DNA from: Rhizomicrobium palustre
GTDB lineage: Bacteria; Pseudomonadota; Alphaproteobacteria; Micropepsales; Micropepsaceae
Reading direction: 5' to 3'
Assembly: GCF_011761565.1 (NCBI RefSeq)
Contig: NZ_JAASRM010000001.1
Span: 2,790,139-2,854,138, forward strand
DNA: 64,000 nt
The notes beneath the pieces were generated by a model. That model ran no database searches, had not been told where the DNA came from, and saw only the letters and a list, made by a program, of their open reading frames with translations. The stretch's first letter is position 1; each line of letters opens with the position of its first letter. The translations under genes were made by a program, and so were the position numbers. Positions 37,154 to 47,708 of this stretch are shown here, one piece after another.

Positions 37154-38043
37154 TGCTGGACGATAAAACGCTGATGGATCGCGCACTGGGGGCCTATCTC
37201 GGCCTCGCGGTGGGCGACGCCTTGGGCGCGACGGTCGAATTCATGACACATCGCGAGATCGCCCATAAATATGGCGAGCACAACAAGATCATCGGCGGCG
37301 GCTGGCTGAAGCTGAAACCTGGCGAGGTGACCGACGACACCGCGATGAGCCTTGCCCTGGGCCGCGCCCTGATCCGCATCAACGGTTTTGATGTGATGGC
37401 GGTGTGCGAAGAGTTCCTCGCCTGGTTCCGCACCAAGCCGGTCGATATCGGCAATACCTGCCGGCGGGGTATCTCGCGCTATCTGCACGAGGGCACCGTC
37501 ACCAAAGAATATGCCGATGGCGATGCCGGCAATGGCGCGGCGATGCGTATTCTGCCGGTAGCACTGGCAAGTCTGGGCTTGCCGGAAAAGCTCGCAGAAT
37601 GGACCATCGCGCAATGCCACATCACCCATAACCATCCCTTATCGGATGATGCCACGCTCGCCCTGGCGCGGATGGTGCAAGCTTTGCTTTCCGGTGGTGG
37701 GGTGAAGGCGGTGCGTGCGCTCGCCAATGGCTTGATCGAGGCGCACCGCAATTTCCGCTTCACGCCGTTTCATTCCACCTCATCGCCTTATATCGTCGAC
37801 ACCATGCAGACCGTGCTGCATTTCTATTTTCGCAGCGATAATTTCAGATCGTATTTGATCGATGTCGTGAACCAGGGGGGGGACGCCGATACTACCGGGG
37901 CCATTGCAGGCATGCTCGCGGGCGCGACCTATGGTGTGTCGGGCATCCCGCAAGATTGGCTGAAAAAGCTCGACCCCAAAACCGTCGCCGAAATCCGCGC
38001 CCAGGTGCCGAAGCTGTTGGCGATCGCAAAAAAGACGGCCTAG
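37153..38043 (+). CDS. draG: ADP-ribosyl-[dinitrogen reductase] glycohydrolase DraG
   Basis: Removes ADP-ribose from NifH and so reactivates nitrogenase. It has 296 residues and a binuclear metal site. The ligand-bearing motifs are EVTDDTAMSLALG and GGDADTTGAIAGMLAGA, and the N-terminus RALGAYLGLAVGDALGATVEF is characteristic. The start overlaps draT by one base, so translation is coupled. In other bacteria DraG is sequestered at the membrane by PII and AmtB; no amtB or glnB is in this window. Confidence 0.96.
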   Translation: MLDDKTLMDRALGAYLGLAVGDALGATVEFMTHREIAHKYGEHNKIIGGGWLKLKPGEVTDDTAMSLALGRALIRINGFDVMAVCEEFLAWFRTKPVDIGNTCRRGISRYLHEGTVTKEYADGDAGNGAAMRILPVALASLGLPEKLAEWTIAQCHITHNHPLSDDATLALARMVQALLSGGGVKAVRALANGLIEAHRNFRFTPFHSTSSPYIVDTMQTVLHFYFRSDNFRSYLIDVVNQGGDADTTGAIAGMLAGATYGVSGIPQDWLKKLDPKTVAEIRAQVPKLLAIAKKTA

Positions 38044-38065
38044 CTTCGAAAGAGTTCTATTCTTC

Positions 38066-38144
38066 CGTCATGGCCGGCCTCCGTGCCGGCCATCCAGAAT
38101 CCCGCTTGATGCGCTGGATGGCCGGGTCAAGCCCGGTCATGACG
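38066..38144. repeat. palindromic intergenic repeat element
   Basis: An imperfect long inverted repeat: CGTCATGGCCGGC at the left, ATGGCCGGGTCAAGCCCGGTCATGACG at the right in mirror arrangement, with inner GCCGGCCATCC/GGATGGCCGG arms. It resembles the short GGCCGGGC-type palindromic units scattered between genes in many Alphaproteobacteria. It sits between the convergent draG and pgm genes and may also terminate both. Confidence 0.75.
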
Positions 38145-38155
38145 ACGAAACAAAA

Positions 38156-39805
38156 TCAACCCTTCTCAAATACCTTGGTCAGCGCGGCTTTGGCGTCGTT
38201 TTGAATCTGCTTCAGGTGATCCTGGCTGATGAAGCTTTCGGCATAGATCTTATAGACCTCTTCGGTGCCCGAGGGCCGCGCCGCGAACCAGCCGTTTTGC
38301 GTTACCACCTTCAACCCGCCAATCGGCTGATTGTTGCCCGGCGCGCGGGTCAGCTTGGCGTCGATTTTCTCTCCCGCCAGTTCCGTCGCCTCGAACTGTT
38401 CCGGGCTCATGCTGGAGAGCTTTTTCTTCTGCTCGCCCGTCGCGGGCGCATCGATGCGCTGGTAATGCGAATGGCCGAGCCCGTCGGTGACCTCGTCATA
38501 AAGCTTCTGTGGGTCCTTACCGGCCTTGGCGGTGATTTCCGCGGCGAGCAGCCCCAGGATCAGCCCGTCCTTATCGGTGGTCCAGACGCCGCCATCCTTG
38601 CGCAGGAAGGAGGCGCCCGCGCTTTCTTCGCCGCCGAAGCCCAGCGAGCCGTCACTCAATCCCGGCACGAAGAATTTGAAGCCCACCGGCACTTCCACCA
38701 GCTTGCGGCCAAGCTTCTTCGCGACGCGATCGATCATGCTGGAGGAGACTGCCGTCTTGCCGATGCCGCAATCGGCGCCCCAATGCGGCCGGTTGGCGAA
38801 AAGATAGGCCACAGCGGCGGCGAGATAGGTGTTGGGGTTCATCAGCCCGGAGGGGCAGACGATACCGTGGCGGTCTGTGTCTGTGTCATTGGCAAAGGCG
38901 ATATCGAATTTATCGCGCAGCGCGATCAGGCTCGCCATGGCGAAAGGCGAGGAGCAATCCATGCGGATCTTGCCGTCCCAATCCGCCGTCATGAAGCGGA
39001 AGGTGGGGTCCACCGCCTCGTTCACAATGGTCGCGTTCAGCTTGTAGCGCTCGATCACCGGCTGCCAGTAATGCACCGCCGCGCCGCCCAAGGGATCGAT
39101 GCCAAGCTTCACGCCCGAGGCGCGGATCGCCTCCATATCGACGACATTTGTCAGATCGGCGACATAGGGTGTCGTATAGTCAAAGAGGTGGATGCAAGCC
39201 GCCTTCTTGGCCAGGGTATAGGAGATGCGCTTCACACCCTCCAGTTTCGCAGCCAGGAATTCATTGGCCTTGTCCTGAATCCACTTGGTCGCGTCGGTAT
39301 CGGCGGGGCCGCCATGGGGCGGGTTGTATTTGAAGCCGCCCTCGTCAGGCGGGTTGTGCGAGGGGGAGACGACAATGCCGTCCGCCAAGCCGCTCGTCCG
39401 TCCGCGGTTGTAGCTCAGGATGGCATGGCTCACCACCGGCGTCGGCGTATAGCCATGCTTGTCATCGATCATGGTCTCCACGCCATTGGCCGCCAGAACT
39501 TCCACCGCGCTGATAAAGGCGGGTTCCGACAGAGCATGGGTGTCGATGCCGAGGAACAAGGGGCCGTCCACGCCCGCCTGTTTGCGGTAGAGGCACACCG
39601 CCTGGGTGATGGCGAGGATATGGGCCTCATTGAAGGCGGTGTTGAAGGACGAGCCGCGATGGCCGGAGGTGCCGAAGGCGACCTTTTGCGTGGCGACCGC
39701 GGGATCAGGCGTCTGGGTGTAATAGGCACTGATGAGGCGGGGGATATTGGTCAGCAAGGAGGGGGGAACCGGCTTGCCAGCCAGGGGATTCGTCGTATCA
39801 GCCAT
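38156..39805 (-). CDS. pgm: phosphoglucomutase (alpha-D-glucose phosphate specific)
   Basis: Interconverts glucose-1-phosphate and glucose-6-phosphate for glycogen and cell-surface sugar synthesis. It has 549 residues from the ATG at 39805; an upstream frame to 39880 adds 25 unlikely residues. The active-site phosphoserine loop is GIVVSPSHNPPDEGG, metal loop DTDTDRHG, sugar loop GGEESAG, and N-terminal FGTSGHRGSS. It lies between nif operons but has no nitrogenase-specific role. It is downstream of nifT on the same strand with a 110-base gap, so read-through from the nifB operon is possible. Confidence 0.95.
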   Translation of the reverse strand: MADTTNPLAGKPVPPSLLTNIPRLISAYYTQTPDPAVATQKVAFGTSGHRGSSFNTAFNEAHILAITQAVCLYRKQAGVDGPLFLGIDTHALSEPAFISAVEVLAANGVETMIDDKHGYTPTPVVSHAILSYNRGRTSGLADGIVVSPSHNPPDEGGFKYNPPHGGPADTDATKWIQDKANEFLAAKLEGVKRISYTLAKKAACIHLFDYTTPYVADLTNVVDMEAIRASGVKLGIDPLGGAAVHYWQPVIERYKLNATIVNEAVDPTFRFMTADWDGKIRMDCSSPFAMASLIALRDKFDIAFANDTDTDRHGIVCPSGLMNPNTYLAAAVAYLFANRPHWGADCGIGKTAVSSSMIDRVAKKLGRKLVEVPVGFKFFVPGLSDGSLGFGGEESAGASFLRKDGGVWTTDKDGLILGLLAAEITAKAGKDPQKLYDEVTDGLGHSHYQRIDAPATGEQKKKLSSMSPEQFEATELAGEKIDAKLTRAPGNNQPIGGLKVVTQNGWFAARPSGTEEVYKIYAESFISQDHLKQIQNDAKAALTKVFEKG

Positions 39806-39915
39806 GTCGTATCTCGTCTCTAGGTGCCGTAACGAAGGCGCCGTCCGGCGCGCTTTCGCCGGACTATAACGGCACTTCATGGGGCAGGCGAGACGGAGCT
39901 TTGACGTTCAGGCGA

Positions 39916-40122
39916 TCAACTCTCCAGCCGCCGCGCCTCCACGCTGATCGGCAGGCGGGTGTCCGCCGCCATCTCGGGCAGCTGGAACACCCAGCCATTG
40001 GCAAGCTTGACCTTGCCGCCCCACATCCCGGGCGTTTCCAATTCCACGACCTTCTCTTCGAGGTCTTTCTTGGCGATATAGACCGAAAGGTCCTCGCCAA
40101 CTTTGCGCAACATGATTTTCAC
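39916..40122 (-). CDS. nifT: NifT/FixU protein
   Basis: A 68-residue protein of the NifT/FixU family, found only in nif clusters, with no established biochemical role. The sequence MKIMLRKVGEDLSVYIAKKD, then EETPGMWGG-like (ELETPGMWGG) and LANGWVFQLPEM, is typical. It is the last nif gene of the nifB-fdxN-nifZ-nifT operon, 9 bases after nifZ. Confidence 0.93.
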   Translation of the reverse strand: MKIMLRKVGEDLSVYIAKKDLEEKVVELETPGMWGGKVKLANGWVFQLPEMAADTRLPISVEARRLES

Positions 40123-40131
40123 GGCGGGGCG

Positions 40132-40401
40132 TTATCCTTCAAAAGCCTCAACCAGTTCGAGTTCCTTGGCGCGCATGCCGACCACGACACAGCGTTCCAG
40201 AAAATCGATCTCATAGATGAAATAGCGCTGCAGGAAGGTTCCCACCCCGCGCACATAGCCGATCTCGCCTTTCTCGATCAAAAGATCTCCGATGCGCTTG
40301 CCCAGGAAGGAGCCATCATTCCTGACAAGCGCCTTGGCGCGCACCTTGTCGCCCAACGCAAACTCCGGCGGAAAGGCGAGTTCGACGATATCGTCCGCCA
40401 T
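40132..40401 (-). CDS. nifZ: NifZ-domain protein
   Basis: An 89-residue NifZ-domain protein; NifZ helps maturation of the second P-cluster of the MoFe protein. FALGDKVRAKALVRNDGSFLG, IEKGEIGYVRGVGTFLQRYFIYEIDFLE is the domain core (given in two parts). The start is taken at 40401 (MADDIVELAFPPEF), 2 bases after fdxN ends, giving the usual short alphaproteobacterial form. A longer frame to 40488 runs into fdxN and is not credible. Confidence 0.9.
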   Translation of the reverse strand: MADDIVELAFPPEFALGDKVRAKALVRNDGSFLGKRIGDLLIEKGEIGYVRGVGTFLQRYFIYEIDFLERCVVVGMRAKELELVEAFEG

Positions 40402-40403
40402 GC

Positions 40404-40601
40404 CTAGAATGCCTGTACGCAGGTCTTGGGCACGGGGCAGGCGGCGGCGCATTGCGGGGTATCGAAGAAGCCCGCGCATTCGGTACATTTGGTCTCATCG
40501 ATGATGAACACGGCACCGCTCTCCTTGATCGCCTTGTTGGGGCATTCGAATTCGCAGGCGCCGCAACCGGTGCATTTCTTTGCGATGATTTTATAGGCCA
40601 T
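40404..40601 (-). CDS. fdxN: 2[4Fe-4S] ferredoxin, nif-associated (FdxN type)
   Basis: A 65-residue ferredoxin with [11 protein letters not shown] (C-X2-C-X2-C-X3-C) and [17 protein letters not shown] (C-X2-C-X8-C-X3-C), the asymmetrical second motif typical of nifB-linked ferredoxins. FdxN delivers electrons to NifB for NifB-co synthesis or to nitrogenase reductase. It lies 11 bases after nifB in the same operon. Confidence 0.93.
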   Translation of the reverse strand: MAYKIIAKKCTGCGACEFECPNKAIKESGAVFIIDETKCTECAGFFDTPQCAAACPVPKTCVQAF

Positions 40602-40612
40602 GATGTTCGTCC

Positions 40613-42103
40613 TTATGCTGAAGCGCTGGCGGCAGCGGCGCCTTTATGGCCCGCGTACCAGGTGATGGCGGAAGCCTCGATGTAGTCGAAGGCGTAGTCG
40701 TCGCTGGCGATGATGCCGGCCTCAGCGAGGCGCTGTTTGGGCTTGTCGCCGATCTTGGCGCAAAGCACCGCGGCGACGCCTTCCAGTGCGGCAAGGGTGG
40801 TGGTCATGGCATCGCCGTCATCCGTGCCGCCGACGCAATATTTGTCGGTGCGGCGATGGCTGATGAATTTCGCACCCGCCGAGGTGACTTCGAAAATCTG
40901 GAACTCGGTGGCATGGCCGAAATGCTGGTTGATGCGGCCGCCACCCTTGGTCGCGATGGCGACCAGCAGGGGTGTTTCGGCGATCTTTTCCGGGGCGCTT
41001 GCCATCTCTTTTGCCTTTTGCCGGTCGGCCCGCTCGCGTTCGACCACCGAAAGATACATTTCGCGTTTCTTGGGGTCGTAGGGCTTGGCCTCGGTGAGCT
41101 TTTCCAAGGTGAATTCGGCGCCACGATCCTCGCCCAGCATGCCGACGGCATCGGCACGGCATTGGCGGCAATGGCGCATCAGCTTGGCGTCCCCGCCTAA
41201 ACTGTCTTGCACTTTGCGAAGCTCCGCCGGCGTTGGCCCGCGCTGCCCGGTAAGGCCGAAATGCGTCCCAAAGGCCGGATCGGAAATCAGGGGCATGACA
41301 TTGTGCAGGAAGGCGCCGCGGGCGCGCACCGCCTTGTTCACCTCAATCAGATGTTCGTCATTGATACCGGGGATCAGCACCGAATTGACCTTGACCAGAA
41401 TGCCTTTGGCGGTCAGCGCTTCGAGGCCTTCCATCTGGCGTTCATGCAGAATCCGCGCGGCGTCCAAGCCTTCCCAGCGCTTATGGCGGAAGAAAATCCA
41501 GGGATAGATCTCAGCGCCAATTTCCGGGTCCACCATATTGATAGTGATGGTGACGTGATCGATGCCCATGGCCGCAATGGTTTCGACATGATCGGGCAGG
41601 GCCAGACCATTGGTGGACAGGCAGAGCTTGATATGCGGCAGGGCCTCATGGATCAGCTCGAAGGTGCGGAAGGTTTTGGGAGCATTGGCGAGGGCATCGC
41701 CAGGTCCCGCCACGCCCACTACGGAAAGCTGCGGCACTTCGGCGGCCACCGCCATGACCTTACGCGCGGCTTCTTCCGCCGAAAGTTTCTCGCTCACCAC
41801 ACCGGGGCGGCTTTCGTTGGAGCAGTCATATTTGCGGTTACAGTAATGGCACTGGATGTTGCAGGCAGGCGCTACCGCCACATGCATACGCGCAAAATAA
41901 TGATGCGCGTCTTCGCTATAACAGGGATGGTCTTGAACCTTGGCCCAAATCTCTTCGGGTAAATCCTCCGGCCCCGCCGAACTGCCGCAAGAGGTCGCCT
42001 TGCCATTACTCTTCGCCGAGCAGCCACTCACCCGCGGCTTTGACACATCAAAGCGGGTGATGCTGGACAGGGGTACGATATTGGTCGGGAGATGTTCAGA
42101 CAT
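40613..42103 (-). CDS. nifB: nitrogenase cofactor biosynthesis protein NifB with fused NifX-like domain
   Basis: Radical-SAM enzyme that inserts carbide and fuses two [4Fe-4S] units into NifB-co, the FeMo-co core. It has 496 residues from the ATG at 42103. An N-terminal region with [20 protein letters not shown] precedes the SAM motif CNIQCHYC at about 81-88. [18 protein letters not shown] and [15 protein letters not shown] carry further cluster ligands. A C-terminal NifX/NafY-like domain (about 365-480, [19 protein letters not shown]) binds NifB-co. A GTG at 42124 is excluded because the sigma-54 promoter places the transcript start near 42126. fdxN, nifZ and nifT follow. Confidence 0.96.
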   Translation of the reverse strand: MSEHLPTNIVPLSSITRFDVSKPRVSGCSAKSNGKATSCGSSAGPEDLPEEIWAKVQDHPCYSEDAHHYFARMHVAVAPACNIQCHYCNRKYDCSNESRPGVVSEKLSAEEAARKVMAVAAEVPQLSVVGVAGPGDALANAPKTFRTFELIHEALPHIKLCLSTNGLALPDHVETIAAMGIDHVTITINMVDPEIGAEIYPWIFFRHKRWEGLDAARILHERQMEGLEALTAKGILVKVNSVLIPGINDEHLIEVNKAVRARGAFLHNVMPLISDPAFGTHFGLTGQRGPTPAELRKVQDSLGGDAKLMRHCRQCRADAVGMLGEDRGAEFTLEKLTEAKPYDPKKREMYLSVVERERADRQKAKEMASAPEKIAETPLLVAIATKGGGRINQHFGHATEFQIFEVTSAGAKFISHRRTDKYCVGGTDDGDAMTTTLAALEGVAAVLCAKIGDKPKQRLAEAGIIASDDYAFDYIEASAITWYAGHKGAAAASASA

Positions 42104-42135
42104 GTCCGCCAAGCTGAGAACCACGCGCGACTATC

Positions 42136-42152
42136 TGCATTCACCGTGCCAG
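42136..42152 (-). promoter_or_regulatory. sigma-54 promoter of nifB operon
   Basis: Read on the minus strand, CTGGCACGGTGAATGCA matches YTGGCACGRNNNTTGCW with one mismatch (ATGC for TTGC). GG and GC are 10 bases apart. The expected transcript start is near 42126, about 23 bases before the ATG at 42103. Confidence 0.85.
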
Positions 42153-42214
42153 AACGCTAAACACGCAGAATTCCGGGCAATTCGCAAAACGCGCGGCGTA
42201 TGCATTGGCTGACG

Positions 42215-42230
42215 TCAGACAATTGTCTGA
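42215..42230. promoter_or_regulatory. 16-bp perfect palindrome in the nifB-nifH gap
   Basis: TCAGACAATTGTCTGA is self-complementary. It overlaps another palindrome, TGACGTCA (42210-42217). It does not fit the NifA spacing (TGT-N10-ACA) or an FNR box. It could be an operator for a further dimeric regulator of the divergent nif promoters. Confidence 0.4.
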
Positions 42231-42273
42231 TGCGTGTCGTGTTCCAGCCGACAAACGGAGTGTCGGATGGCTT

Positions 42274-42289
42274 TGTCGGATTGTCGACA
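42274..42289. promoter_or_regulatory. NifA upstream activator site shared by nifB and nifH
   Basis: TGT (42274-42276), ten bases, ACA (42287-42289) is an exact NifA site. It is about 90 bases upstream of the nifH sigma-54 promoter and about 122 bases upstream of the nifB promoter, both in the working range, so a single site may serve both directions. Confidence 0.8.
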
Positions 42290-42299
42290 TGCGGGTTGA

Positions 42300-43310
<1,011 letters not shown>

Positions 43311-43337
43311 ATCTTAGCGCCCTGCAGGAGAAGTGGT

Positions 43338-44795
43338 ATGGACGCAGAAACAAAAGCCGCGCGCAAGCAGCTGGTAGAAGAGGTCTTGGCGGAATATCCC
43401 GCCAAGACCGCCAAGAAGCGCGCCAAGCATATCAATGTCTATGAATCGCCCAATCCCGATTGCGGGGTGAAGTCGAACATCAAATCCATCCCGGGTGTGA
43501 TGACCGTGCGCGGCTGTGCTTATGCCGGCGCCAAGGGCGTGGTCTGGGGCCCGATCAAGGACATGGTGCATATCAGCCATGGTCCGGTCGGCTGTGGCCA
43601 ATACTCCTGGGCGCAGCGCCGCAACTACGTTTCCGGCGGCGTGATGGGCGTGAATTCCTGGGTGACGATGCAGATCACCTCCGATTTCCAGGAAAAAGAC
43701 ATCGTGTTCGGCGGCGACAAGAAGCTGGACAAGATGGTCGACGAAATCGAACAGATGTTCCCGCTTAATAAGGGCATCTCGGTGATGAGCGAATGCCCGG
43801 TGGGCCTCATCGGCGACGACATCGAAGCGGTTTCCAAGCGCAAGTCCAAGGAGATCAACAAGGTCATCGCGCCGGTGCGGTGCGAAGGCTTCCGCGGCGT
43901 GTCGCAGTCCTTAGGCCATCACATCGCCAATGACGTGATGCGCGATTACATCGTCGATAAGGCGGTGGCCAAGAATGCCGACCAGCACTTTGAATCGACG
44001 CCGTATGACGTGCTCATCGTCGGCGATTACAATATCGGTGGCGACGCCTGGGCGAGCCGTATCCTTCTGGAAGAAATGGGCCTGCGTGTCATCGGCCAAT
44101 GGTCGGGTGACGGATCGGTGGCGGAAGTCGAGAATGGCCCGCGCGCCAAGCTCAATCTCATCCACTGCTACCGTTCGATGAACTACATCTGCCGGCACAT
44201 GGAAGAGAAATACGGTATTCCATGGATCGAATATAACTTCTTCGGCCCCAGTCAGATCGCCAAATCCCTGCGCGCCATCGCGACGCTGTTTGACGAGAAG
44301 ATCCAGGAAGGCGCCGAGCGCGTCATCGCCAAGTATCAGCCGATGGTCGATGCCATTCTGGCCAAATACAAGCCCCGGCTCGATGGCAAGAAGATCATGA
44401 TCTATGTCGGCGGGCTTCGTCCGCGCCACGTTTCCGATGCCTATTCGGACCTTGGCATTGAAGTGACGGCGACGGGCTACGAATTCGCCCATAACGACGA
44501 TTACCAGCGCACCACGCATTACATCAAAGACGGTACGCTGGTTTACGACGATGCGTCGGAATTCGAACTTGAACGCTTTGTGCAGGCCTTGCGTCCCGAT
44601 CTCGTCGGGTCTGGCATCAAGGAGAAATACGGCACCCAGAAAATGGGTGTGCCGTTCCGCCAGCTCCATTCCTGGGACTATTCCGGTCCCTATCACGGCT
44701 ATGACGGCTTTGCGATTTTCGCGCGCGATATGGACCTCGCGGTGAACAATCCCGTCTGGAAAATGCACAAGGCTCCGTGGAAGAAGGGCGCATAA
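43338..44795 (+). CDS. nifD: nitrogenase molybdenum-iron protein alpha chain NifD
   Basis: Alpha subunit of MoFe protein, holding FeMo-co and half of each P-cluster. It has 485 residues. P-cluster cysteines are in [22 protein letters not shown] and [11 protein letters not shown]. The FeMo-co ligands are Cys in [11 protein letters not shown] and His in [13 protein letters not shown]. It contains no VnfD/AnfD features, so this is the Mo enzyme. GCAGGAGAAG precedes the ATG. It is 27 bases after nifH. Confidence 0.99.
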   Translation: MDAETKAARKQLVEEVLAEYPAKTAKKRAKHINVYESPNPDCGVKSNIKSIPGVMTVRGCAYAGAKGVVWGPIKDMVHISHGPVGCGQYSWAQRRNYVSGGVMGVNSWVTMQITSDFQEKDIVFGGDKKLDKMVDEIEQMFPLNKGISVMSECPVGLIGDDIEAVSKRKSKEINKVIAPVRCEGFRGVSQSLGHHIANDVMRDYIVDKAVAKNADQHFESTPYDVLIVGDYNIGGDAWASRILLEEMGLRVIGQWSGDGSVAEVENGPRAKLNLIHCYRSMNYICRHMEEKYGIPWIEYNFFGPSQIAKSLRAIATLFDEKIQEGAERVIAKYQPMVDAILAKYKPRLDGKKIMIYVGGLRPRHVSDAYSDLGIEVTATGYEFAHNDDYQRTTHYIKDGTLVYDDASEFELERFVQALRPDLVGSGIKEKYGTQKMGVPFRQLHSWDYSGPYHGYDGFAIFARDMDLAVNNPVWKMHKAPWKKGA

Positions 44796-44796
44796 C

Positions 44797-46326
44797 ATGC
44801 CGCAAGTCGCAGACAAGATCAAAGATCACGCCAGGCTGTTCAACGAGCCCGAATACCAGGAGCTCTTCGAACGCAAGAAGGCCTTCGAGTGCGGTGCTTC
44901 CGATGAAGTCGTCGCCAAACAGTCCGATTACATCAATTCCTGGGAATATCGCGAAAAAAACCTCGCGCGCCAGGCATTGACGGTCAATCCGGCCAAGGCC
45001 TGCCAGCCTTTGGGGGCGATGTTCGCTTCGGTCGGCTTCGAGAAGACGCTCGCCTTCAACCATGGCAGCCAGGGCTGCACGGCCTATTTCCGCTCGCATC
45101 TGGCGCGCCATTTCAAGGAGCCTTGCGCAGCGGTTTCCACCTCGATGACCGAAGATGCCGCGGTGTTCGGCGGCCTCAACAACCTCATCGATGGGCTGCA
45201 GAACGCCTACACCGTCTATAAGCCCAAGGTGATCGCGGTTTCGACCACCTGTATCGCCGAAGTCATCGGCGACGACCTGACGGCCTTCATCCAGAACGCG
45301 CGGACCAAAGAAGCCATTCCGCAGGATTTCCCCGTCGTTAAAGCCAATACGCCGTCCTTCGTGGGCAGCCATATCAATGGCTATGATGCGCTGATCAAGG
45401 GTGTCTTCACCTGCTTCTGGGAAGGCAAGGAACGTGGCGAGGTTACGCCGCGGGTCAACATCATCCCCGGCTTTGATGGCTATGCGGTGGGCAATAATCG
45501 CGAGCTGAAGCGCATCTTCGCCGAGTTTGGCATCGATGCGGCGATCATCTCCGACGTCTCCGATCAGTTCGATACGCCGACGGATGGCAAATATCGCATG
45601 TTCGATGGCGGCACCACCTACCAACAGGTAGAGGAGGCGATCAATGCCAGCGCCACTATCTCGATGCAGAAATACTGCACCGAAAAGACGCTGGATTTCG
45701 TTAAAGAGAAGGGCCAGCCGGTCCACGCCTTCCATTATCCCATCGGCATCAAAGGCACTGACGATCTTCTGATGACTCTGTCGGAGATCACCGGCAAGCC
45801 GATCCCGGAAAGCCTGGAAATGGAACGCGGCCGTCTGGTCGATGCCATGGCCGACAGCTCCAACTGGCTGCACGGCAAGACCTATTCGATCTTCGGCGAT
45901 CCCGATTTCGTCTATGGCATGGCGCAGTTCATCATGGAGCTGGGCGGTGAACCCGTGCACCTTCTCGCCACCAATGGTGGCAAGGAATGGGAAGCCGAGA
46001 TGAAGGCGCTGCTGGCCACCTCGCCTTATGGTGCCAAGGGGCAGGTCTGGCCGGGCAAGGATTTGTGGGCCATGCGCTCGCTTCTTGCCACCGAACCTTG
46101 CGATTTCCTCATCGGTTCATCTTACGGCAAATATCTGGAAAAAGACCTCGGCATTCCGCTGATCCGTCTCACCTTCCCGATCTTTGACCGGCATCATCAT
46201 CATCGTTTCCCAACCTGGGGCTATCAGGGCGGGCTGCGCGTGCTGGTGACCATCCTCGATAAGATCCTGGATGAGCTGGATCGCGAAACCATGAAGACAG
46301 GCATTTCCTTCGACCTCGTGCGGTAA
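44797..46326 (+). CDS. nifK: nitrogenase molybdenum-iron protein beta chain NifK
   Basis: Beta subunit, 509 residues, completing the P-cluster with cysteines in NPAKACQPLGAMFASVGFEK, HGSQGCTAYFRSHLARHF and STTCIAEVIGDD. The N-terminal extension that wraps the alpha subunit is the short-to-medium alphaproteobacterial form. It starts 1 base after the nifD stop. Confidence 0.99.
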   Translation: MPQVADKIKDHARLFNEPEYQELFERKKAFECGASDEVVAKQSDYINSWEYREKNLARQALTVNPAKACQPLGAMFASVGFEKTLAFNHGSQGCTAYFRSHLARHFKEPCAAVSTSMTEDAAVFGGLNNLIDGLQNAYTVYKPKVIAVSTTCIAEVIGDDLTAFIQNARTKEAIPQDFPVVKANTPSFVGSHINGYDALIKGVFTCFWEGKERGEVTPRVNIIPGFDGYAVGNNRELKRIFAEFGIDAAIISDVSDQFDTPTDGKYRMFDGGTTYQQVEEAINASATISMQKYCTEKTLDFVKEKGQPVHAFHYPIGIKGTDDLLMTLSEITGKPIPESLEMERGRLVDAMADSSNWLHGKTYSIFGDPDFVYGMAQFIMELGGEPVHLLATNGGKEWEAEMKALLATSPYGAKGQVWPGKDLWAMRSLLATEPCDFLIGSSYGKYLEKDLGIPLIRLTFPIFDRHHHHRFPTWGYQGGLRVLVTILDKILDELDRETMKTGISFDLVR

Positions 46327-46328
46327 CA

Positions 46329-47708
46329 ATGCTGCAGCACAAGCACCAGGATCTGTTCAACGAACCGGCTTGTGCCAAGAACCAGGCCAAGGACGAGAAG
46401 ACACGCAAGAAGGGCTGCGGGGGTAAGCCGCTCACGCCGGGTAACGCGGCGGGCGGCTGTGCCTTTGATGGCGCCAAGATCGTGCTTCAACCTATTACCG
46501 ATGCGGCCCATCTCGTCCATGGGCCCATCGCTTGTGAGGGCAATAGCTGGGACAGCCGCCACGCGCTGTCCTCCGGCCCCATGCTCTATCGCACCGGGTT
46601 CACTACCGATGTCGGTGAGATGGATGTCATTTACGGCGGCGAGAAGCGGCTTTTCAAAGCCATCAAGGAAATCATCGCCCGCTACGATCCGCCGGCGGTG
46701 TTCGTTTATCAGACCTGCGTCACCGCCATGATCGGCGATGACATCGAGACGGTCTGCAAGGTTGCCGCGGAGCGTTTCGGCAAGCCGGTGATCCCGGTGA
46801 ATGCGCCGGGCTTTGTCGGCAAGAAGAATTTCGGCACCAAGCTGGCGGGTGAGGCGCTGCTCAACCACGTCATCGGCACCGAGGAGCCGGAGATCACCAC
46901 GCCCGCCGATATCAACCTCATCGGCGAATACAACGTCTCCGGAGATTTGTGGATGGTGACGCCGCTGCTCAAAAAGCTCGGCATCCGCCTTCTCACCTCC
47001 ATTACCGGTGATGCGCGCTATCACGATGTCACTAAGGCCCATCGCGCGCGCGTCAATATGATGGTGTGCAGCCAGGCGCTGATCAATGTCGCCCGCAAGA
47101 TGGAAGAGCGGTGGGGCATTCCCTATTTCGAGGGCTCTTTTTATGGCGTGAAGGATACCAGCCTCTCCTTGCGCACCATCGCAAAAATGCTGGTGGAGCG
47201 CGGTGCCGAGCCGGATCTAATCGCCCGCACTGAAGCTCTCATCGCTGAAGAAGAAGCCCGCGTCGCGCGCGAACTCGCCCCCATCCTGCCTGAGCTGAAA
47301 GGCAAGCGTGTGCTGCTCTACACCGGCGGGGTGAAATCCTGGTCGATGATTTCCGCGCTGCATTATGCCGGCATGGTGGTGATCGGCTCCTCCACCCGCA
47401 AAGCCACCAAGGAAGACAAGGCCCGCGCGGCGGAACTCATGGGCGAGGAGGGCGAAACCATGGATAATCTGCCCCAGCGCGACATGTACCGCATGTTGAA
47501 GAACCGCGAGGCCGACATCATGCTCTCGGGCGGGCGCACCCAATTCGTGGCGCTGAAAGCCAAGACGCCCTGGCTAGATTCCAACCAGGAACGCCACAAC
47601 GCCTATTGCGGCTATGACGGCACCATCTCGCTGCTGAAGGAAATCCATAAGGAACTGACCAATCCGGTTTTCGATCTGGTGCGCACACCCGCGCCTTGGG
47701 AGGTTTGA
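46329..47708 (+). CDS. nifE: FeMo-cofactor scaffold protein NifE
   Basis: Alpha-like subunit of the NifEN scaffold on which NifB-co becomes FeMo-co. It has 459 residues. Cluster-ligand motifs are GGCAFDGAKIVLQPI, HGPIACEGNSWDSR and YQTCVTAMIGDDI. The N-terminus has a C-G-G-K run preceded by a Lys-rich segment. It follows nifK by 2 bases, in one operon with nifHDK. Confidence 0.97.
   Translation: MLQHKHQDLFNEPACAKNQAKDEKTRKKGCGGKPLTPGNAAGGCAFDGAKIVLQPITDAAHLVHGPIACEGNSWDSRHALSSGPMLYRTGFTTDVGEMDVIYGGEKRLFKAIKEIIARYDPPAVFVYQTCVTAMIGDDIETVCKVAAERFGKPVIPVNAPGFVGKKNFGTKLAGEALLNHVIGTEEPEITTPADINLIGEYNVSGDLWMVTPLLKKLGIRLLTSITGDARYHDVTKAHRARVNMMVCSQALINVARKMEERWGIPYFEGSFYGVKDTSLSLRTIAKMLVERGAEPDLIARTEALIAEEEARVARELAPILPELKGKRVLLYTGGVKSWSMISALHYAGMVVIGSSTRKATKEDKARAAELMGEEGETMDNLPQRDMYRMLKNREADIMLSGGRTQFVALKAKTPWLDSNQERHNAYCGYDGTISLLKEIHKELTNPVFDLVRTPAPWEV

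Noticed and set aside
38201-39823. 540-codon plus-strand ORF
   Set aside because: Exactly antisense to pgm, whose phosphoserine, metal and sugar loops are intact on the minus strand. The ORF's His/Arg/Gly-rich product resembles no protein.
42122-42124. GTG at 42124 as the nifB start
   Set aside because: It would leave only a couple of bases between the sigma-54 transcript start and the codon; the ATG at 42103 fits the leader and the family N-terminus.
44617-45960. 447-codon minus-strand ORF antisense to nifD and nifK
   Set aside because: The nifDK frames are certain; long antisense ORFs are common in GC-rich genes with this codon bias.
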